Origin: Spartobacteria bacterium | GTDB lineage: Bacteria; Verrucomicrobiota; Verrucomicrobiia; Chthoniobacterales; UBA10450 | Assembly (NCBI GenBank): GCA_003167555.1 | Contig: PMSN01000003.1 | Coordinates: forward strand, 62,001 to 126,000 | DNA length: 64,000 nt | Direction of reading: 5' to 3' | In this document: positions 35,885-44,230 of the stretch, piece after piece | How the letters are laid out: every line of letters begins with the position of its first letter | How positions within the stretch are numbered: position 1 is the stretch's first letter | Position numbers and translations under genes: made by a program | Notes under the pieces: model-generated | Database searches by the model: none | What the model was told of the DNA's origin: nothing | Seen by the model: only the letters and a program-made list of their open reading frames with translations

Positions 35885-36571
35885 TCAGGCCGTCGCGGCG
35901 GCGTGCGCATCTTCCCAGCGCGTGGCGGCGCGGCGCAGCTCGATTGCGGTCGTCAGGCCGAGCTTTTCTTTGGCGCGCGCGCAATAGGCCTGGACCGTTT
36001 TGAAGTTGATGTGGAGGACGCTGGCGATTTCCGAAGTGCTCAGGCCCCGTCCAAGAAGGCGAAATATTTCCAGCTCGCGATCGCTCAATTGCTCGACCCG
36101 CTCCGCGCTGACCGACTCGCGCTGGCGTTGCCCGGCCACGAGGCTCGCCATCCGCGCGACCACGTTGTCGCTTAGGTAAACGCCGCCTTCGAGCACGCGG
36201 CGGATGGCTGTGAGCACATGGCCGGTCGTCTCCCGTTTCATCACGTAACCGCGGGCGCCCGCCCGCAACGCGCGCTCCGCGTAAAGCATTTCATCGTGCA
36301 TCGAGACCACGATCACGGCCATCGCGGGCTGCTGGATTTTCAAATCCTTGATCAATTCCAATCCCGACGTGTTCTTGAGCGAGATATCGATCAGCGCGAC
36401 ATGCGGCCGGCTCGCCGCGATCGCTGGCAAGGCCGAGACCGCATCTTCCGCGACGCCGCAGATTTCGAGGTCGCTCTCTTGATTGATCAGCGTCCTCAAT
36501 CCGTCGCGCACTAGCGGATGATCGTCGACCACAAACACGCGGCTCTTTCGCGCCAGGAAATCAGATTTCAT
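35885..36571 (-). CDS. NarL/LuxR-family response regulator
   Basis: 228 residues. Receiver domain (FVVDDHPLVRDGL, phospho-acceptor Asp in HVALIDISLKNTSGL, MKRE/ARGYVMKRET lysine) followed by a LuxR helix-turn-helix (ELEIFRLLGRGLSTSEIASV, then INFKTVQAYCARAKEKLGL). The ATG at 36571 overlaps the end of the kinase gene by 11 bases; a longer start at 36613 lies within the kinase. Together they form a two-component pair, likely transcription control. Regulated genes unknown. Confidence 0.93.
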   Translation of the reverse strand: MKSDFLARKSRVFVVDDHPLVRDGLRTLINQESDLEICGVAEDAVSALPAIAASRPHVALIDISLKNTSGLELIKDLKIQQPAMAVIVVSMHDEMLYAERALRAGARGYVMKRETTGHVLTAIRRVLEGGVYLSDNVVARMASLVAGQRQRESVSAERVEQLSDRELEIFRLLGRGLSTSEIASVLHINFKTVQAYCARAKEKLGLTTAIELRRAATRWEDAHAAATA

Positions 36572-37709
36572 CGTGCTCCCTTCCGTTCCGCCGCGCACCT
36601 TGTGGGAGGACACAGGAAATAATTGTCCCCCCCGGGCTGCGCCGCAACGCTCTGAAATCAGCCCCGATCAAATTTGCTCCATGGCGCATTATCTTAAGAC
36701 CGAGTCCATTCGTTTCGCTCGCATCGTCGAGCCCCACGCCGTCATCGAAGACATTGAGGCTCAGTTCTCCATCCGCCGCGTCGAGTTCGATCACGATCCG
36801 CCGCGCGCGCGCGTGCTTCACCGCATTGGCGACCGCTTCCTGCGCGATGCGATAGAACTGCGTCAGCACGGCCGTATCACCGGACTCGCTTTGGCTTTCG
36901 TTATGCTGAAATTCACAATGGATGCCGGTGCGTTCCTGCGTGTTGTGGGCCAGCCCTTCCAAGGCGTTCGCCAATCCTCCTCGTTCGAGATCGGGAGAGA
37001 ATAATCCGCGGGCCAGGTTGCGCGTCAGATCCATTCCCTCCTCGATTAACCCGACGAGCTTCCCGGCCTCCATCGCTTCTTCGGGCAGCTTCGAGTTGAG
37101 CTTTGCTCGAAGCACCTGGGCGGCCAGCGCGGTCCCGGTGAGGTGTTGGCAAAGATTGTCATGCAAATCGTGGCCCAGCCGGCGCCGCTCCCGCTCCGTC
37201 ACCTCGGTCATTTCCTTTTCGAGCCGCATTCGCTCCAGAATTTCTTCCTGGAGATCGGCCGTGCGGAGACGCACCCGATCGTCCATTTGCCGGAGCGAGG
37301 CGCGCCAGCGGGCGAGCAGCCAGACAAAGATCGCGTACGAAGTCAGCCCGACCGCTTCATTCCAGAATCGCACTTCCGGTATGCCGCAGGCGAGATCGGA
37401 GAGGATGGAAGTGCCGACGCTTAGGCCGGACAGGAGCATTCCAAAGCTCCGGCCTACGAACCAGGTTCCCAGGGTAATGGGAATGAGATAAAAGATCAGC
37501 ATCGACCGCTCGTAACCGGTCCAGTAATCGACCAGGCCCACGAGACCAATCCAGATCAACGAAAGCGACGCCACGCTGACGCGGGAGGCTTTCTCCAAGG
37601 CGATGTTCGCAGGCACAACTGCGCGGCCGATCCAAGCCTCTGCCGCGCTTTCCTTTTCGAGCGGGGCAGACCGTGGCGGCGCGAATGTGTCGGAAACCAA
37701 AGCGTCCAT
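36561..37709 (-). CDS. Membrane sensor histidine kinase (HisKA_3 type)
   Basis: 382 residues. Three to four transmembrane helices in the first 140 residues (LSLIWIGLVGLVDYWTG, MLIFYLIPITLGTWFVG, SFGMLLSGLSVGTSIL) form a compact sensor without a large periplasmic domain. The phospho-acceptor His is in RRRLGHDLHDNLCQHL, typical of HisKA_3 kinases that pair with LuxR-type regulators. The ATPase part shows DDGVGLDD and NGLGLKIM. It overlaps the downstream regulator gene, its evident partner. Signal unknown. Confidence 0.93.
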   Translation of the reverse strand: MDALVSDTFAPPRSAPLEKESAAEAWIGRAVVPANIALEKASRVSVASLSLIWIGLVGLVDYWTGYERSMLIFYLIPITLGTWFVGRSFGMLLSGLSVGTSILSDLACGIPEVRFWNEAVGLTSYAIFVWLLARWRASLRQMDDRVRLRTADLQEEILERMRLEKEMTEVTERERRRLGHDLHDNLCQHLTGTALAAQVLRAKLNSKLPEEAMEAGKLVGLIEEGMDLTRNLARGLFSPDLERGGLANALEGLAHNTQERTGIHCEFQHNESQSESGDTAVLTQFYRIAQEAVANAVKHARARRIVIELDAADGELSLNVFDDGVGLDDASETNGLGLKIMRHGANLIGADFRALRRSPGGTIISCVLPQGARRNGREHDEI

Positions 37710-37904
37710 CTCGCTTCCACGAAAGCGATTCGCGTGCTAGGCGACCAATGGACCCCGCGATGCGAGAAGGGCCAGCGCGGTAGCGCTCGCCCTAATCTCT
37801 GGAAACTACGGCAAGAGGTTTTTGAACCGTTCTTAATCGGAATAGCTGTTGCCCTCGACTGGCTTGTCTCTTTCCTTCAGTGGCGACGTAGCTACCCTCT
37901 CGAT

Positions 37905-38783
37905 ATGAAAGCGAATCGCCTGGCACTCACGCTTCTGTTGCTAGCGAGCGCCACGGTCTTTCCACTGGCCGCGCAGCAGACCAAGGCTGATCAAAAGCCG
38001 CTTGAGGAAGTGAAGGCCAAGGCAGAAGCAGGCGACGCAAATTCCCAGGTGGAACTCGGTCTACGCTACGCCAAGGGCGAAGGCGTGGCGAAGGATCCGG
38101 TGGAGGCGGTGAAATGGTTTCGCAAAGCCGCCGAGCAGAATCTCGCCGAGGCTCAATCGAGATTAGGCTTCTGCTATTCCACTGGCGAAGGCGTGGCGAA
38201 AGATCCGGAGGAGGCGCTGAAGTGGTATCGCAAAGCCGCCGAGCAGAATCTCGCCAAGGGTCAATTCAATTTGGCTCTCTGCTACGAGGAAGGCGAAGGC
38301 GTGGCGAAGGATCCGGTGGAGGCGGTGAAATGGTATCGCAAAGCCGCCGAGCAAGGTTACGCCCCGGCTCAGCTCAATTTGGCTTTCTGCTACGCCAAGG
38401 GCGCAGGCGTGACGAAGGATCAGGTGGAGGCCGTGAAATGGTATCGCAAAGCCACCGAGCAGAATGACGCCAAAGCTCAATACTTTTTGGCCCTCTGCTA
38501 CGCCGATGGCGCGGGCGTGGCGAAAGATCAGGCGGAGGCGGTGAAGTTGTATCGCAAAGCAGCCGAGCAGAATCTTCCCGAGGCTCAATACAATTTGGGC
38601 TATCGCCTCTCCACGGGCGACAGCGTGGCGAAGGATCAGGTAGAAGCTTACAAGTGGCTGCTGCTGGCGGCGAAGCAAGGAGATGAGGATGCAAAGAAAA
38701 CCGTGCCCCTGTTGGAAAAGGATCTGACGCCGGAGCAGATCGCGGAGGGACAAAAGCGGGCGAACGATTTTAAGCCGCGGTAG
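37905..38783 (+). CDS. Exported Sel1-like tandem-repeat protein
   Basis: 292 residues with a signal peptide (LALTLLLLASATVFPLAAQ). Six near-identical 36-residue Sel1 units follow, each with AxxxLGxxYxxGxGVxKDxxEAxKWYRKAAEQ-like spacing, then a partial unit and a tail. Sel1 repeats are superhelical protein-binding modules, often with signalling roles. DNA copies of 108 bases are highly similar, suggesting recent duplication or gene conversion. The ATG at 37905 is chosen because it begins the signal peptide; an upstream in-frame ATG at 37734 adds non-signal sequence. It is 40 bases before the transporter gene. Confidence 0.88.
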   Translation: MKANRLALTLLLLASATVFPLAAQQTKADQKPLEEVKAKAEAGDANSQVELGLRYAKGEGVAKDPVEAVKWFRKAAEQNLAEAQSRLGFCYSTGEGVAKDPEEALKWYRKAAEQNLAKGQFNLALCYEEGEGVAKDPVEAVKWYRKAAEQGYAPAQLNLAFCYAKGAGVTKDQVEAVKWYRKATEQNDAKAQYFLALCYADGAGVAKDQAEAVKLYRKAAEQNLPEAQYNLGYRLSTGDSVAKDQVEAYKWLLLAAKQGDEDAKKTVPLLEKDLTPEQIAEGQKRANDFKPR

Positions 38784-38822
38784 GTGGCCATTCACCACGG
38801 CGATCATTCGACGCACATCATT

Positions 38823-40106
38823 ATGACTAAGCGTGCCCTGACTTCCAACAAAGAGAGCCAGAATCCAATTGTCCGGTTTTTCGCCAATCTTGGACCGGGC
38901 TTGATCACCGGTGCGGCAGATGATGATCCCTCGGGAATTGCGACCTATTCCACGGCCGGTGCTCTCTTAGGCACCGGTCAGCTTTGGACGGCGCTCATCA
39001 CCTGGCCGCTGATGGCGAGCGTGCAAATGATGTGCGCACGCATCGGCATGGTGACCGGGCGAGGACTAGCAGGAGCATTTCACCACAAATTCCCCAAACC
39101 TTTGATTGCCATATTCGCGGCGGCACTGCTGATCGCGAACACCATCAACATCGGCGCGGACCTCTCTGGCATGGCGGACGCGGCGGAAATGTTGTCAGGC
39201 ATCAACTCGCACTACTTCGTGATCCTCTTCGGCCTCGCTATCTCTGTTGCTACCGTGCAATTCCGGTATCACCAGATCGCCAACGTTCTAAAATGGCTGG
39301 CTCTCACGCTCTTTGCCTACGTCATCACGGGTTTCGTGATCGGGCCGGACTGGGGCAAAGTCGCTCACGACACTTTTATTCCATCATTGCCCAAGGGGCA
39401 CGAAGGATGGGGGATGCTCGTTGCGATCCTGGGAACGACGATCAGCCCGTATCTTTTCTTCTGGCAGAGCTCACAGGAAGTTGAGGAAGAAAAGGCCATC
39501 GGACGCCGCATGCTGGCCTGGCGAAAAGGGGCGACCAGGCGCGAGATCGGAGCGCGTAAGATGGACGTCGGGATCGGCACATTTTTTTCGAACCTGGTGA
39601 TGTATTTCATCATTTTGAGCACCGCGCTGACTCTGCACGCGCATGGCACGACGAACATCGAAACGACCAAGCAAGCAGCCGAGGCGCTCCTGCCGCTGGC
39701 CGGCAAATTCGCTTATCTCCTCTTCACCGTCGGCATCATCGGTGTCGGCTTTCTCGCCATCCCCACTCTTTCCGGTTCGGCTGCGTACGCTTTCGCCGAG
39801 ACATTCCACTGGCGACAGGGACTTGATTCCAAATTCATGGCCGCACGCGCTTTCTATGGCGTGGTCATTCTCTCCACTCTCATGGGTGTCGGGCTCGATT
39901 TTGCCCGTGTGAACCCGGTCAAGGCGCTTTATTGGACAGCGATCATCAACGGCCTCCTCGCGCCCTTTCTTCTGGTTGGAGTTTGGCTCGTCGCATCCGA
40001 CCGGAAGATCATGCAGAACCAACCCAGTTCTCCTCTGGGTTTGGTGTGCGTCGGGCTGACGACCCTGCTAATGTTTGCCGCCGCCATCGGAATGTTTGTT
40101 TTCTGA
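38823..40106 (+). CDS. Nramp-like divalent metal transporter (divergent motifs)
   Basis: 427 residues with about ten or eleven hydrophobic helices. Overall layout and the first helix (LGPGLITGAADDDPSGIATYS) place it in the Nramp/NRAMP-related superfamily. The usual DPGN in helix 1 is DPSG here, and the MPHNLYLHS of helix 6 is replaced by GTTISPYLFFWQSSQEVEEE. These changes also occur in NRAMP-related proteins with other substrates, so metal choice is uncertain. The ATG at 38823 is preferred over the upstream GTG at 38784. No metal regulator is adjacent. Confidence 0.85.
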   Translation: MTKRALTSNKESQNPIVRFFANLGPGLITGAADDDPSGIATYSTAGALLGTGQLWTALITWPLMASVQMMCARIGMVTGRGLAGAFHHKFPKPLIAIFAAALLIANTINIGADLSGMADAAEMLSGINSHYFVILFGLAISVATVQFRYHQIANVLKWLALTLFAYVITGFVIGPDWGKVAHDTFIPSLPKGHEGWGMLVAILGTTISPYLFFWQSSQEVEEEKAIGRRMLAWRKGATRREIGARKMDVGIGTFFSNLVMYFIILSTALTLHAHGTTNIETTKQAAEALLPLAGKFAYLLFTVGIIGVGFLAIPTLSGSAAYAFAETFHWRQGLDSKFMAARAFYGVVILSTLMGVGLDFARVNPVKALYWTAIINGLLAPFLLVGVWLVASDRKIMQNQPSSPLGLVCVGLTTLLMFAAAIGMFVF

Positions 40107-40318
40107 CGGGAGGAGAGGACCGCGCTCCTAACGAGAATAAGATCAGCGACGGCTACCGGGAGCGAGCGCAAATCGAAGTGGGAGTGGTTCAGTCATGGCG
40201 CGGGGAAGTCAGGCCGAACCTTCTCTCTGCTCGTCGAAGAGCTTTGTCGAGATTGCCTCTGGTCGATCTTCTTTTAGACCGCGCTGACAGTGTGCGGTCG
40301 GTCTCAGCTAATAGTTCT

Positions 40319-40651
40319 TCAATTTCGGATGCGAACCCTCGGTTTCTTGCCTTGCTTCATCTCTTTGAGCTTAATGCAAACGACGGTGAGCCAGGTGATG
40401 TCGAAAGCATTGCCGAGAGGCTCGTCATCTTGGTGGCTCATGCTGCTGTAGGTATCGTCGATACCCACCGCCCAGATTTCTTCGCCAGCCTGCTTGAGCG
40501 CGGTGACGACGTCTGAGCCATCCATGCCCTTAGCCTGTTCTTTGAACAAGTCCCATAGCTTGTCCCGAAAAGGAGAAACCGCATCACGCTGGAATTTCTG
40601 CGATTTCTTCACCTCGCGCCCTCGTATTTTGCCCCCGGTTTTCAAGAACAA
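40319..40651 (-). CDS. Hypothetical protein, 110 aa
   Basis: A soluble, Lys-rich protein with no recognised domain (FRDKLWDLFKEQAKGMDGSD, then VVTALKQAGEEIWAVGIDDT). It starts the AT-richer accessory patch. A stretch of about 212 bases between the transporter and this gene shows nothing else. Coding status is moderate. Confidence 0.5.
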   Translation of the reverse strand: MFLKTGGKIRGREVKKSQKFQRDAVSPFRDKLWDLFKEQAKGMDGSDVVTALKQAGEEIWAVGIDDTYSSMSHQDDEPLGNAFDITWLTVVCIKLKEMKQGKKPRVRIRN

Positions 40652-40670
40652 GTCGCACGGGGCGTAACCT

Positions 40671-40817
40671 TTACAGGCGACCGAGCAAAAACAGAATCAC
40701 AACGATTAGGAGAATGATTCCGATTAGGCCGTGCGATCGGTAGCCGAATCCATAGCCGCGTGTCGGGAAAGCCCCTACTAACAACAGAATTACAACGATA
40801 AGAATAATTAAACCCAT
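40671..40817 (-). CDS. DUF3309-type small membrane protein, 48 aa
   Basis: A 48-residue protein below usual ORF cut-offs: ATG at 40817, GLIILIVVILLLVGAFP, a Gly/Tyr/Arg hinge (TRGYGFGYRSHG), then a second near-copy helix LIGIILLIVVILFLLGRL. This two-helix pattern with a GYG hinge matches the DUF3309 family of small bacterial membrane proteins. It stands 20 bases from the next gene on the same strand. Function unknown. Confidence 0.8.
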   Translation of the reverse strand: MGLIILIVVILLLVGAFPTRGYGFGYRSHGLIGIILLIVVILFLLGRL

Positions 40818-40874
40818 GCGATCATTTCTACTTTCATCCTCGCACTTTCACAAGTCCCGAAGTTAGAAATTCAA

Positions 40875-41219
40875 TTGCCCGAAAGCCGCCGCAAACTTCG
40901 CGTTCGCTTTCCCGCGGAGATAAATTTTGCCTCAGGAAATTATCGATTTATTGCCGGAATAGATTATCTTGGGCGTCTGGACGCGCTCACCAAAGACGTG
41001 CGGAACGACCGCCCGACGCTGAAATCTCAAATCGAAATGGTACGACGGGAGATTCAAGAATATGGCGAGTGCGTCGTCGGCTGCGCGGAATTACGCGTGC
41101 TCTGCCCGGATGAAGTTCCGGCAAGCACTCAATGGAACGCAATCGCCAGGATCGCTAAGAGCGAAAATTGGAGTTTCACCTATTGCCCTGACGGCAGTGT
41201 CAGTTTCGCGAAGCTCTAA
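40875..41219 (+). CDS. Hypothetical protein, 114 aa
   Basis: TTG start, no obvious Shine-Dalgarno. A soluble protein with three Cys (ECVVGCAELRVLCPDE) and a WSFTYCPDGSVSF end; no recognised domain. It lies in the accessory patch and diverges from the DUF3309-type gene. Coding status is uncertain. Confidence 0.45.
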   Translation: MPESRRKLRVRFPAEINFASGNYRFIAGIDYLGRLDALTKDVRNDRPTLKSQIEMVRREIQEYGECVVGCAELRVLCPDEVPASTQWNAIARIAKSENWSFTYCPDGSVSFAKL

Positions 41220-41362
41220 TCCGAAACTGAGCCACTACCCGCCTTTTAGGAATTACGAATCCGATTGCGACCGACTGCTAGTGCTGCAAAGACGCCCGCA
41301 CCAACTAGGCCAGTCGTCGCGCCCTGAATCAGCGCATCCCAATGAACGTACTGGCACCTCCG

Positions 41363-41542
41363 TTACAGCATTTCGGTCTGCTTATGCCCAGCCAATTCCC
41401 GCACGGCCATGGCGAAGGGGTTGATCTGGCTGGGGGCGTCGATCCGCTCGGTGCCGGTGAGCAGGCCTTCGATGGTGACGACCTCGTTAGGGAATTCGCT
41501 GCGGTCGCAGAGCCACTGTAAATTGTCGCCGAAGTAGAGACG
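41363..41542 (-). pseudogene. DNA methyltransferase relic (5' and 3' ends joined)
   Basis: One frame without a start codon encodes RLYFGDNLQWLCDRSEFPNE, the N-terminus of site-specific adenine DNA methyltransferases, then runs straight into VVTIEGLLTGTERIDAPSQ, INPFAMAVRELAGHKQTEML and a stop, which looks like the C-terminal end of such an enzyme. The catalytic middle (several hundred residues) has been deleted. A second copy of the 5' end is at 42916-42972. Not functional. Confidence 0.65.
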
Positions 41543-41620
41543 CGGGGGCGCAGCGTCAATTCAGGAACTCTCCCGTTCGAAGGCGCGTCGTGCTTGACTG
41601 CGGCCATCCTCCGTTTGCCT

Positions 41621-41667
41621 TGGGTTGGGCGCGACTCGAACCCGCAACCAACGCCCTAAAAGGGCGT
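41621..41667 (-). pseudogene. 3' half of a tRNA-Lys (possible attachment-site scar)
   Basis: On the minus strand: anticodon arm ACGCC-CTTTTAG-GGCGT (anticodon TTT, Lys), a short variable loop, TpsiC arm with loop TTCGAGT and one mismatch in its stem, then CCAACCC and the discriminator A. The matching acceptor 5' strand and D arm are absent upstream, so only the 3' half remains. Integrases commonly insert at tRNA 3' ends and duplicate them, which fits the surrounding gene debris. Confidence 0.55.
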
Positions 41668-41743
41668 GGATTTGCTTGGTAACGGGTCTGCGGTTGCGGT
41701 TTAGTTGCTATTTTTTGGGCCTCGTGGCGTCGAAGCGCCTGTC

Positions 41744-41947
41744 TCAGCAAGCGTGCAGATTCAGCGACGGAGCATTCTGCATCGCGAACTGTCGGCTGGT
41801 CTTCTCGTCCGATTTCACTTTGCTGCGGAGATCATCGACGAGCTTCTGGAGCTGGGCGCGTTCTTTCGGATCGAGGGGTTGCTTGAGCACCCTCTCAAAA
41901 TACGAGAGCGCCTCTGCTTCTTGGCCTTGGATGTATGCGTAGCTCAT
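41744..41947 (-). CDS. Small TPR-like protein, about 67 aa
   Basis: Starts at the ATG at 41947, which overlaps the stop of the preceding reading frame (ATGA). Contains one TPR-like helix pair (MSYAYIQGQEAEALSYFERV, then LKQPLDPKERAQLQKLVDD). A single repeat is too little for a stable TPR domain, so it may be the end of a longer gene cut by deletion. Function unknown. Confidence 0.45.
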   Translation of the reverse strand: MSYAYIQGQEAEALSYFERVLKQPLDPKERAQLQKLVDDLRSKVKSDEKTSRQFAMQNAPSLNLHAC

Positions 41948-42972
41948 GATGTTGAGGTGCGATTGTCTGCTGTGTCCAGCATACGGTAAAGCTCCTTTTG
42001 CGCAATCCACTGGAAGCCGCGGTGGTTCGTCAACAGGGCAATGTCAATATCCCCGCCCACGGTCGGCATGTTGCCAGAGAAGCGTTGGTAGTCTGATGTG
42101 GTGCGGATAAGAAATTTCGCGTAATCCACGGCATCTTGAAGCGAGAACGATGCCAGGTTCAGCCGGTGTGAAGGCGCCTCCCAGAGCATATTTACTACGG
42201 TTGGATCGCCCGAGATGGTGCAACCGATTTCATCATACACGTCGACCTTTGTTTTCTTGCCGATGGAAATCAGGTGGGTGCGTGAGATCGGCTCTCCATT
42301 GCCTGCCCGTGCGAAACCAGCAAACTGAAATCCGAATGGAAATCAGTCGTCAGGCTGCAACTCAATCGACAGTTCCATTTTCTTAAGCTGCGCCACCAGT
42401 TGCGCATGAAAATATTTCACAATGAAATCCGACATAGTTCCAAAAAAGTCGTCATCGGAATCCACCTCCGCGGGGAATTTAGGAACTAGGTCGATCATGT
42501 GATTGTAAATGCTGCGATTATTCACAAACCCCCAGCCGTAGATCGCCAGCCCGAAACGGTCCTTCACTGAAAATAGCTTTTGCGTGTAAGGCCAAGTGGA
42601 ACTTGGGATTGTCATCGGAGGAGCCTGCGCATCTTTTATCTCCGTGATCTCCCCGCATTTCTCGCACTTGCCGGTGACAGTCAGTTTTTGATTGATGGCT
42701 TGCGTCAGCGTCGAAAGGCTGTCGGAGGCGATCACAATTCCATCGGGCACGCGGAGGGAACGTTCAGCGTCATTTGATCGGATGACGCTGACAATCGCGA
42801 GTATTTCCGTCAATGAAAATTCCCGTCTCGCGGGGGCGTTCTTCAAGGCTATTTTGTGCGCGATTGACGCCCTTTTCACTTTGGCAATTGCGACGGCGGC
42901 TAGGGCCGCTACGGTCGTCTGATCCCGGTCGCGCAGCCACTGCAAATTATCGCCGAAGTAGAGCCGATTCAT
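41944..42972 (-). pseudogene. Proteasome-like (Ntn-hydrolase-like) gene with internal stop and methyltransferase 5' fusion
   Basis: From ATG 42972 the frame opens with NRLYFGDNLQWLRDRDQ, again a DNA methyltransferase N-terminus, then about 40 low-information residues. The body resembles proteasome beta-like proteins (LRVPDGIVIASDSLSTLTQ, YTQKLFSVKDRFGLAIYGWG) with a CEKCGE zinc-ribbon-like insert. The frame meets TGA at 42343-42345 after LQPDD and resumes in the same frame with FPFGFQFAGFARAGNGEP and GGDIDIALLTNHRGFQWIAQ to a stop at 41944. A Trp codon (TGG) mutated to TGA would explain it. As it stands it is a broken gene; a readthrough or sequencing error would restore it. Confidence 0.65.
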
Positions 42973-42983
42973 TAACAGCGACA

Positions 42984-43009
42984 GATTCCTCGACTTCGCT
43001 CGGAATGAC
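42984..43009. repeat. Half GTCATTCCGAG-family repeat
   Basis: GATTCCTCGACTTCGCTCGG followed by AATGAC is the right arm of the GTCATCCCGAG-type palindrome in a variant form; no left arm is present nearby. It lies just upstream of the proteasome-like pseudogene and in frame encodes the SFRAKSRNLS peptide. Confidence 0.6.
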
Positions 43010-43203
43010 AATAGAGGAAGAGGCGGTTCATTGAGAGGAACAGGAGGAGGTTCCCATTCGCCGGCGCTCAGTGCAAGCTCGCGTCTTCGTTGGGTCGAAA
43101 GCGACCCGACCTCGGACACGCACAACTTCCGCAACCGCTGCGGATCGTTACTGTGCGCGGCGGGCCAGCATCAAGCAAAGCTGAGCCAGCACCAGACAAC
43201 CGA

Positions 43204-44094
43204 TCAAACCGAGGGCGTAGGTTGCCATTTGCAACTTTCCGTTAACATCTTCGACGCATGCCGAGCTAAAAAAAGAGCGTAACGCGCAATCACTTTAAGG
43301 CAGTGCTGCGTCACAGACCAAATCCGCCCGCGTGCATGAACTCCGATTACGAGCAGGCCAAATACTGGCCACACCGCCCAGTGGGTGTATTCCGGGACCA
43401 CAACCAAATTAAAGTTATCAAGCGAAATGTCGTTGTCGTCGGTGCCACCCGTGTTATCGACGCTTGTTCCGCCGACGGTCATGAACGTAAAGCGGATCAG
43501 GCCCGAGTTGCTTCCAGTGTTGAAGGTCAGGGTGGCGTGGCTCCACAAACTGTCCGGGTTGCCGTTGGAGTTGGGTGTCTGAAAATTCGCGGCGGCAATA
43601 TAGAACAAACTGGATGCATTCTGCGGCACGTTTCCTTTTGAATCCAGGCTTACATAGGCGTTGAGAAAAGCCTGTTGTGCCTGCTGGACAGATTCGCCGC
43701 GGAAATCAAAGGTGAGGGAATAACTAGTGTTGGCTGTTAGATTCACAGCCTGGTAAATCGAATTACCCACGGTGTAATTTCCGGTTCCGGCAATACTGTC
43801 CAATTGCACGGAGTAGTTGCCATCCGAAGCTGGAGGTATCCAGTTATCGCCTGTCTGGTTGGTGCCAGCGATATAATTGTCTGCGCCCGATGCCCCGCTG
43901 AGTGTGGTCGTCCAACCAGGAATTTGAGAACCTGCCCCCACGGCTACGGCGGTCGTTGGAGTCACTCCAGTTGTTCCCGTGTCTTCAAAGCTGGGATTCT
44001 GGATCAGGTTTCCATTGGCGGGAGTAGGCGCTCCGCAGAAAAGGACGAAACGGGCGAGCAAGACGGCAAGGCCGGCTCTATTGCAAAGAGACAT
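43204..44094 (-). CDS. Exported PEP-CTERM-like protein with a carbohydrate-binding-type body
   Basis: 296 residues with a signal peptide from ATG 44094 (LAVLLARFVLFCGAPTPANG). The body has the sequence start NLIQNPSFEDTGTTG, shared with DUF642-type and similar carbohydrate-binding modules, and beta-rich repeats. Near the C-terminus VVPEYTHWAVWPVFGLLVIG and then HARGR resembles a PEP-CTERM sorting signal (Pro-Glu, helix, basic end), but about 40 extra residues follow. The extra tail may be a read-on past a lost stop. No exosortase is in the window. Confidence 0.75.
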   Translation of the reverse strand: MSLCNRAGLAVLLARFVLFCGAPTPANGNLIQNPSFEDTGTTGVTPTTAVAVGAGSQIPGWTTTLSGASGADNYIAGTNQTGDNWIPPASDGNYSVQLDSIAGTGNYTVGNSIYQAVNLTANTSYSLTFDFRGESVQQAQQAFLNAYVSLDSKGNVPQNASSLFYIAAANFQTPNSNGNPDSLWSHATLTFNTGSNSGLIRFTFMTVGGTSVDNTGGTDDNDISLDNFNLVVVPEYTHWAVWPVFGLLVIGVHARGRIWSVTQHCLKVIARYALFLARHASKMLTESCKWQPTPSV

Positions 44095-44230
44095 CGAAGC
44101 CTTTCTAGCAAAGGCAATGCCAACGACGTTGGAATCCAGCCTAGCGACAAGGGAGTGCGGACGCAATTCATCGCTAAAAGTTCGCAAGCCATCGGCAGCG
44201 GGCGCGCCGCGCTTCTGCTAAGCGTGCCAG

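Noticed and set aside
37905-38783. 108-base near-identical tandem repeats that at first suggest an array
   Set aside because: They encode Sel1 units in one frame and have no spacer structure, so they are not a CRISPR or satellite array.
38784-38822. Possible metal riboswitch before the Nramp-like gene
   Set aside because: Only about 40 bases separate the genes and no conserved yybP-ykoY or other switch sequence is visible.
43148-43228. A 26-residue frame with a helix and Arg-Arg end (ATYALGLIGCLVLAQLCLML)
   Set aside because: It resembles the helix of a PEP-CTERM tail and could be its remnant, but it is too short and lacks the PEP motif; not called.
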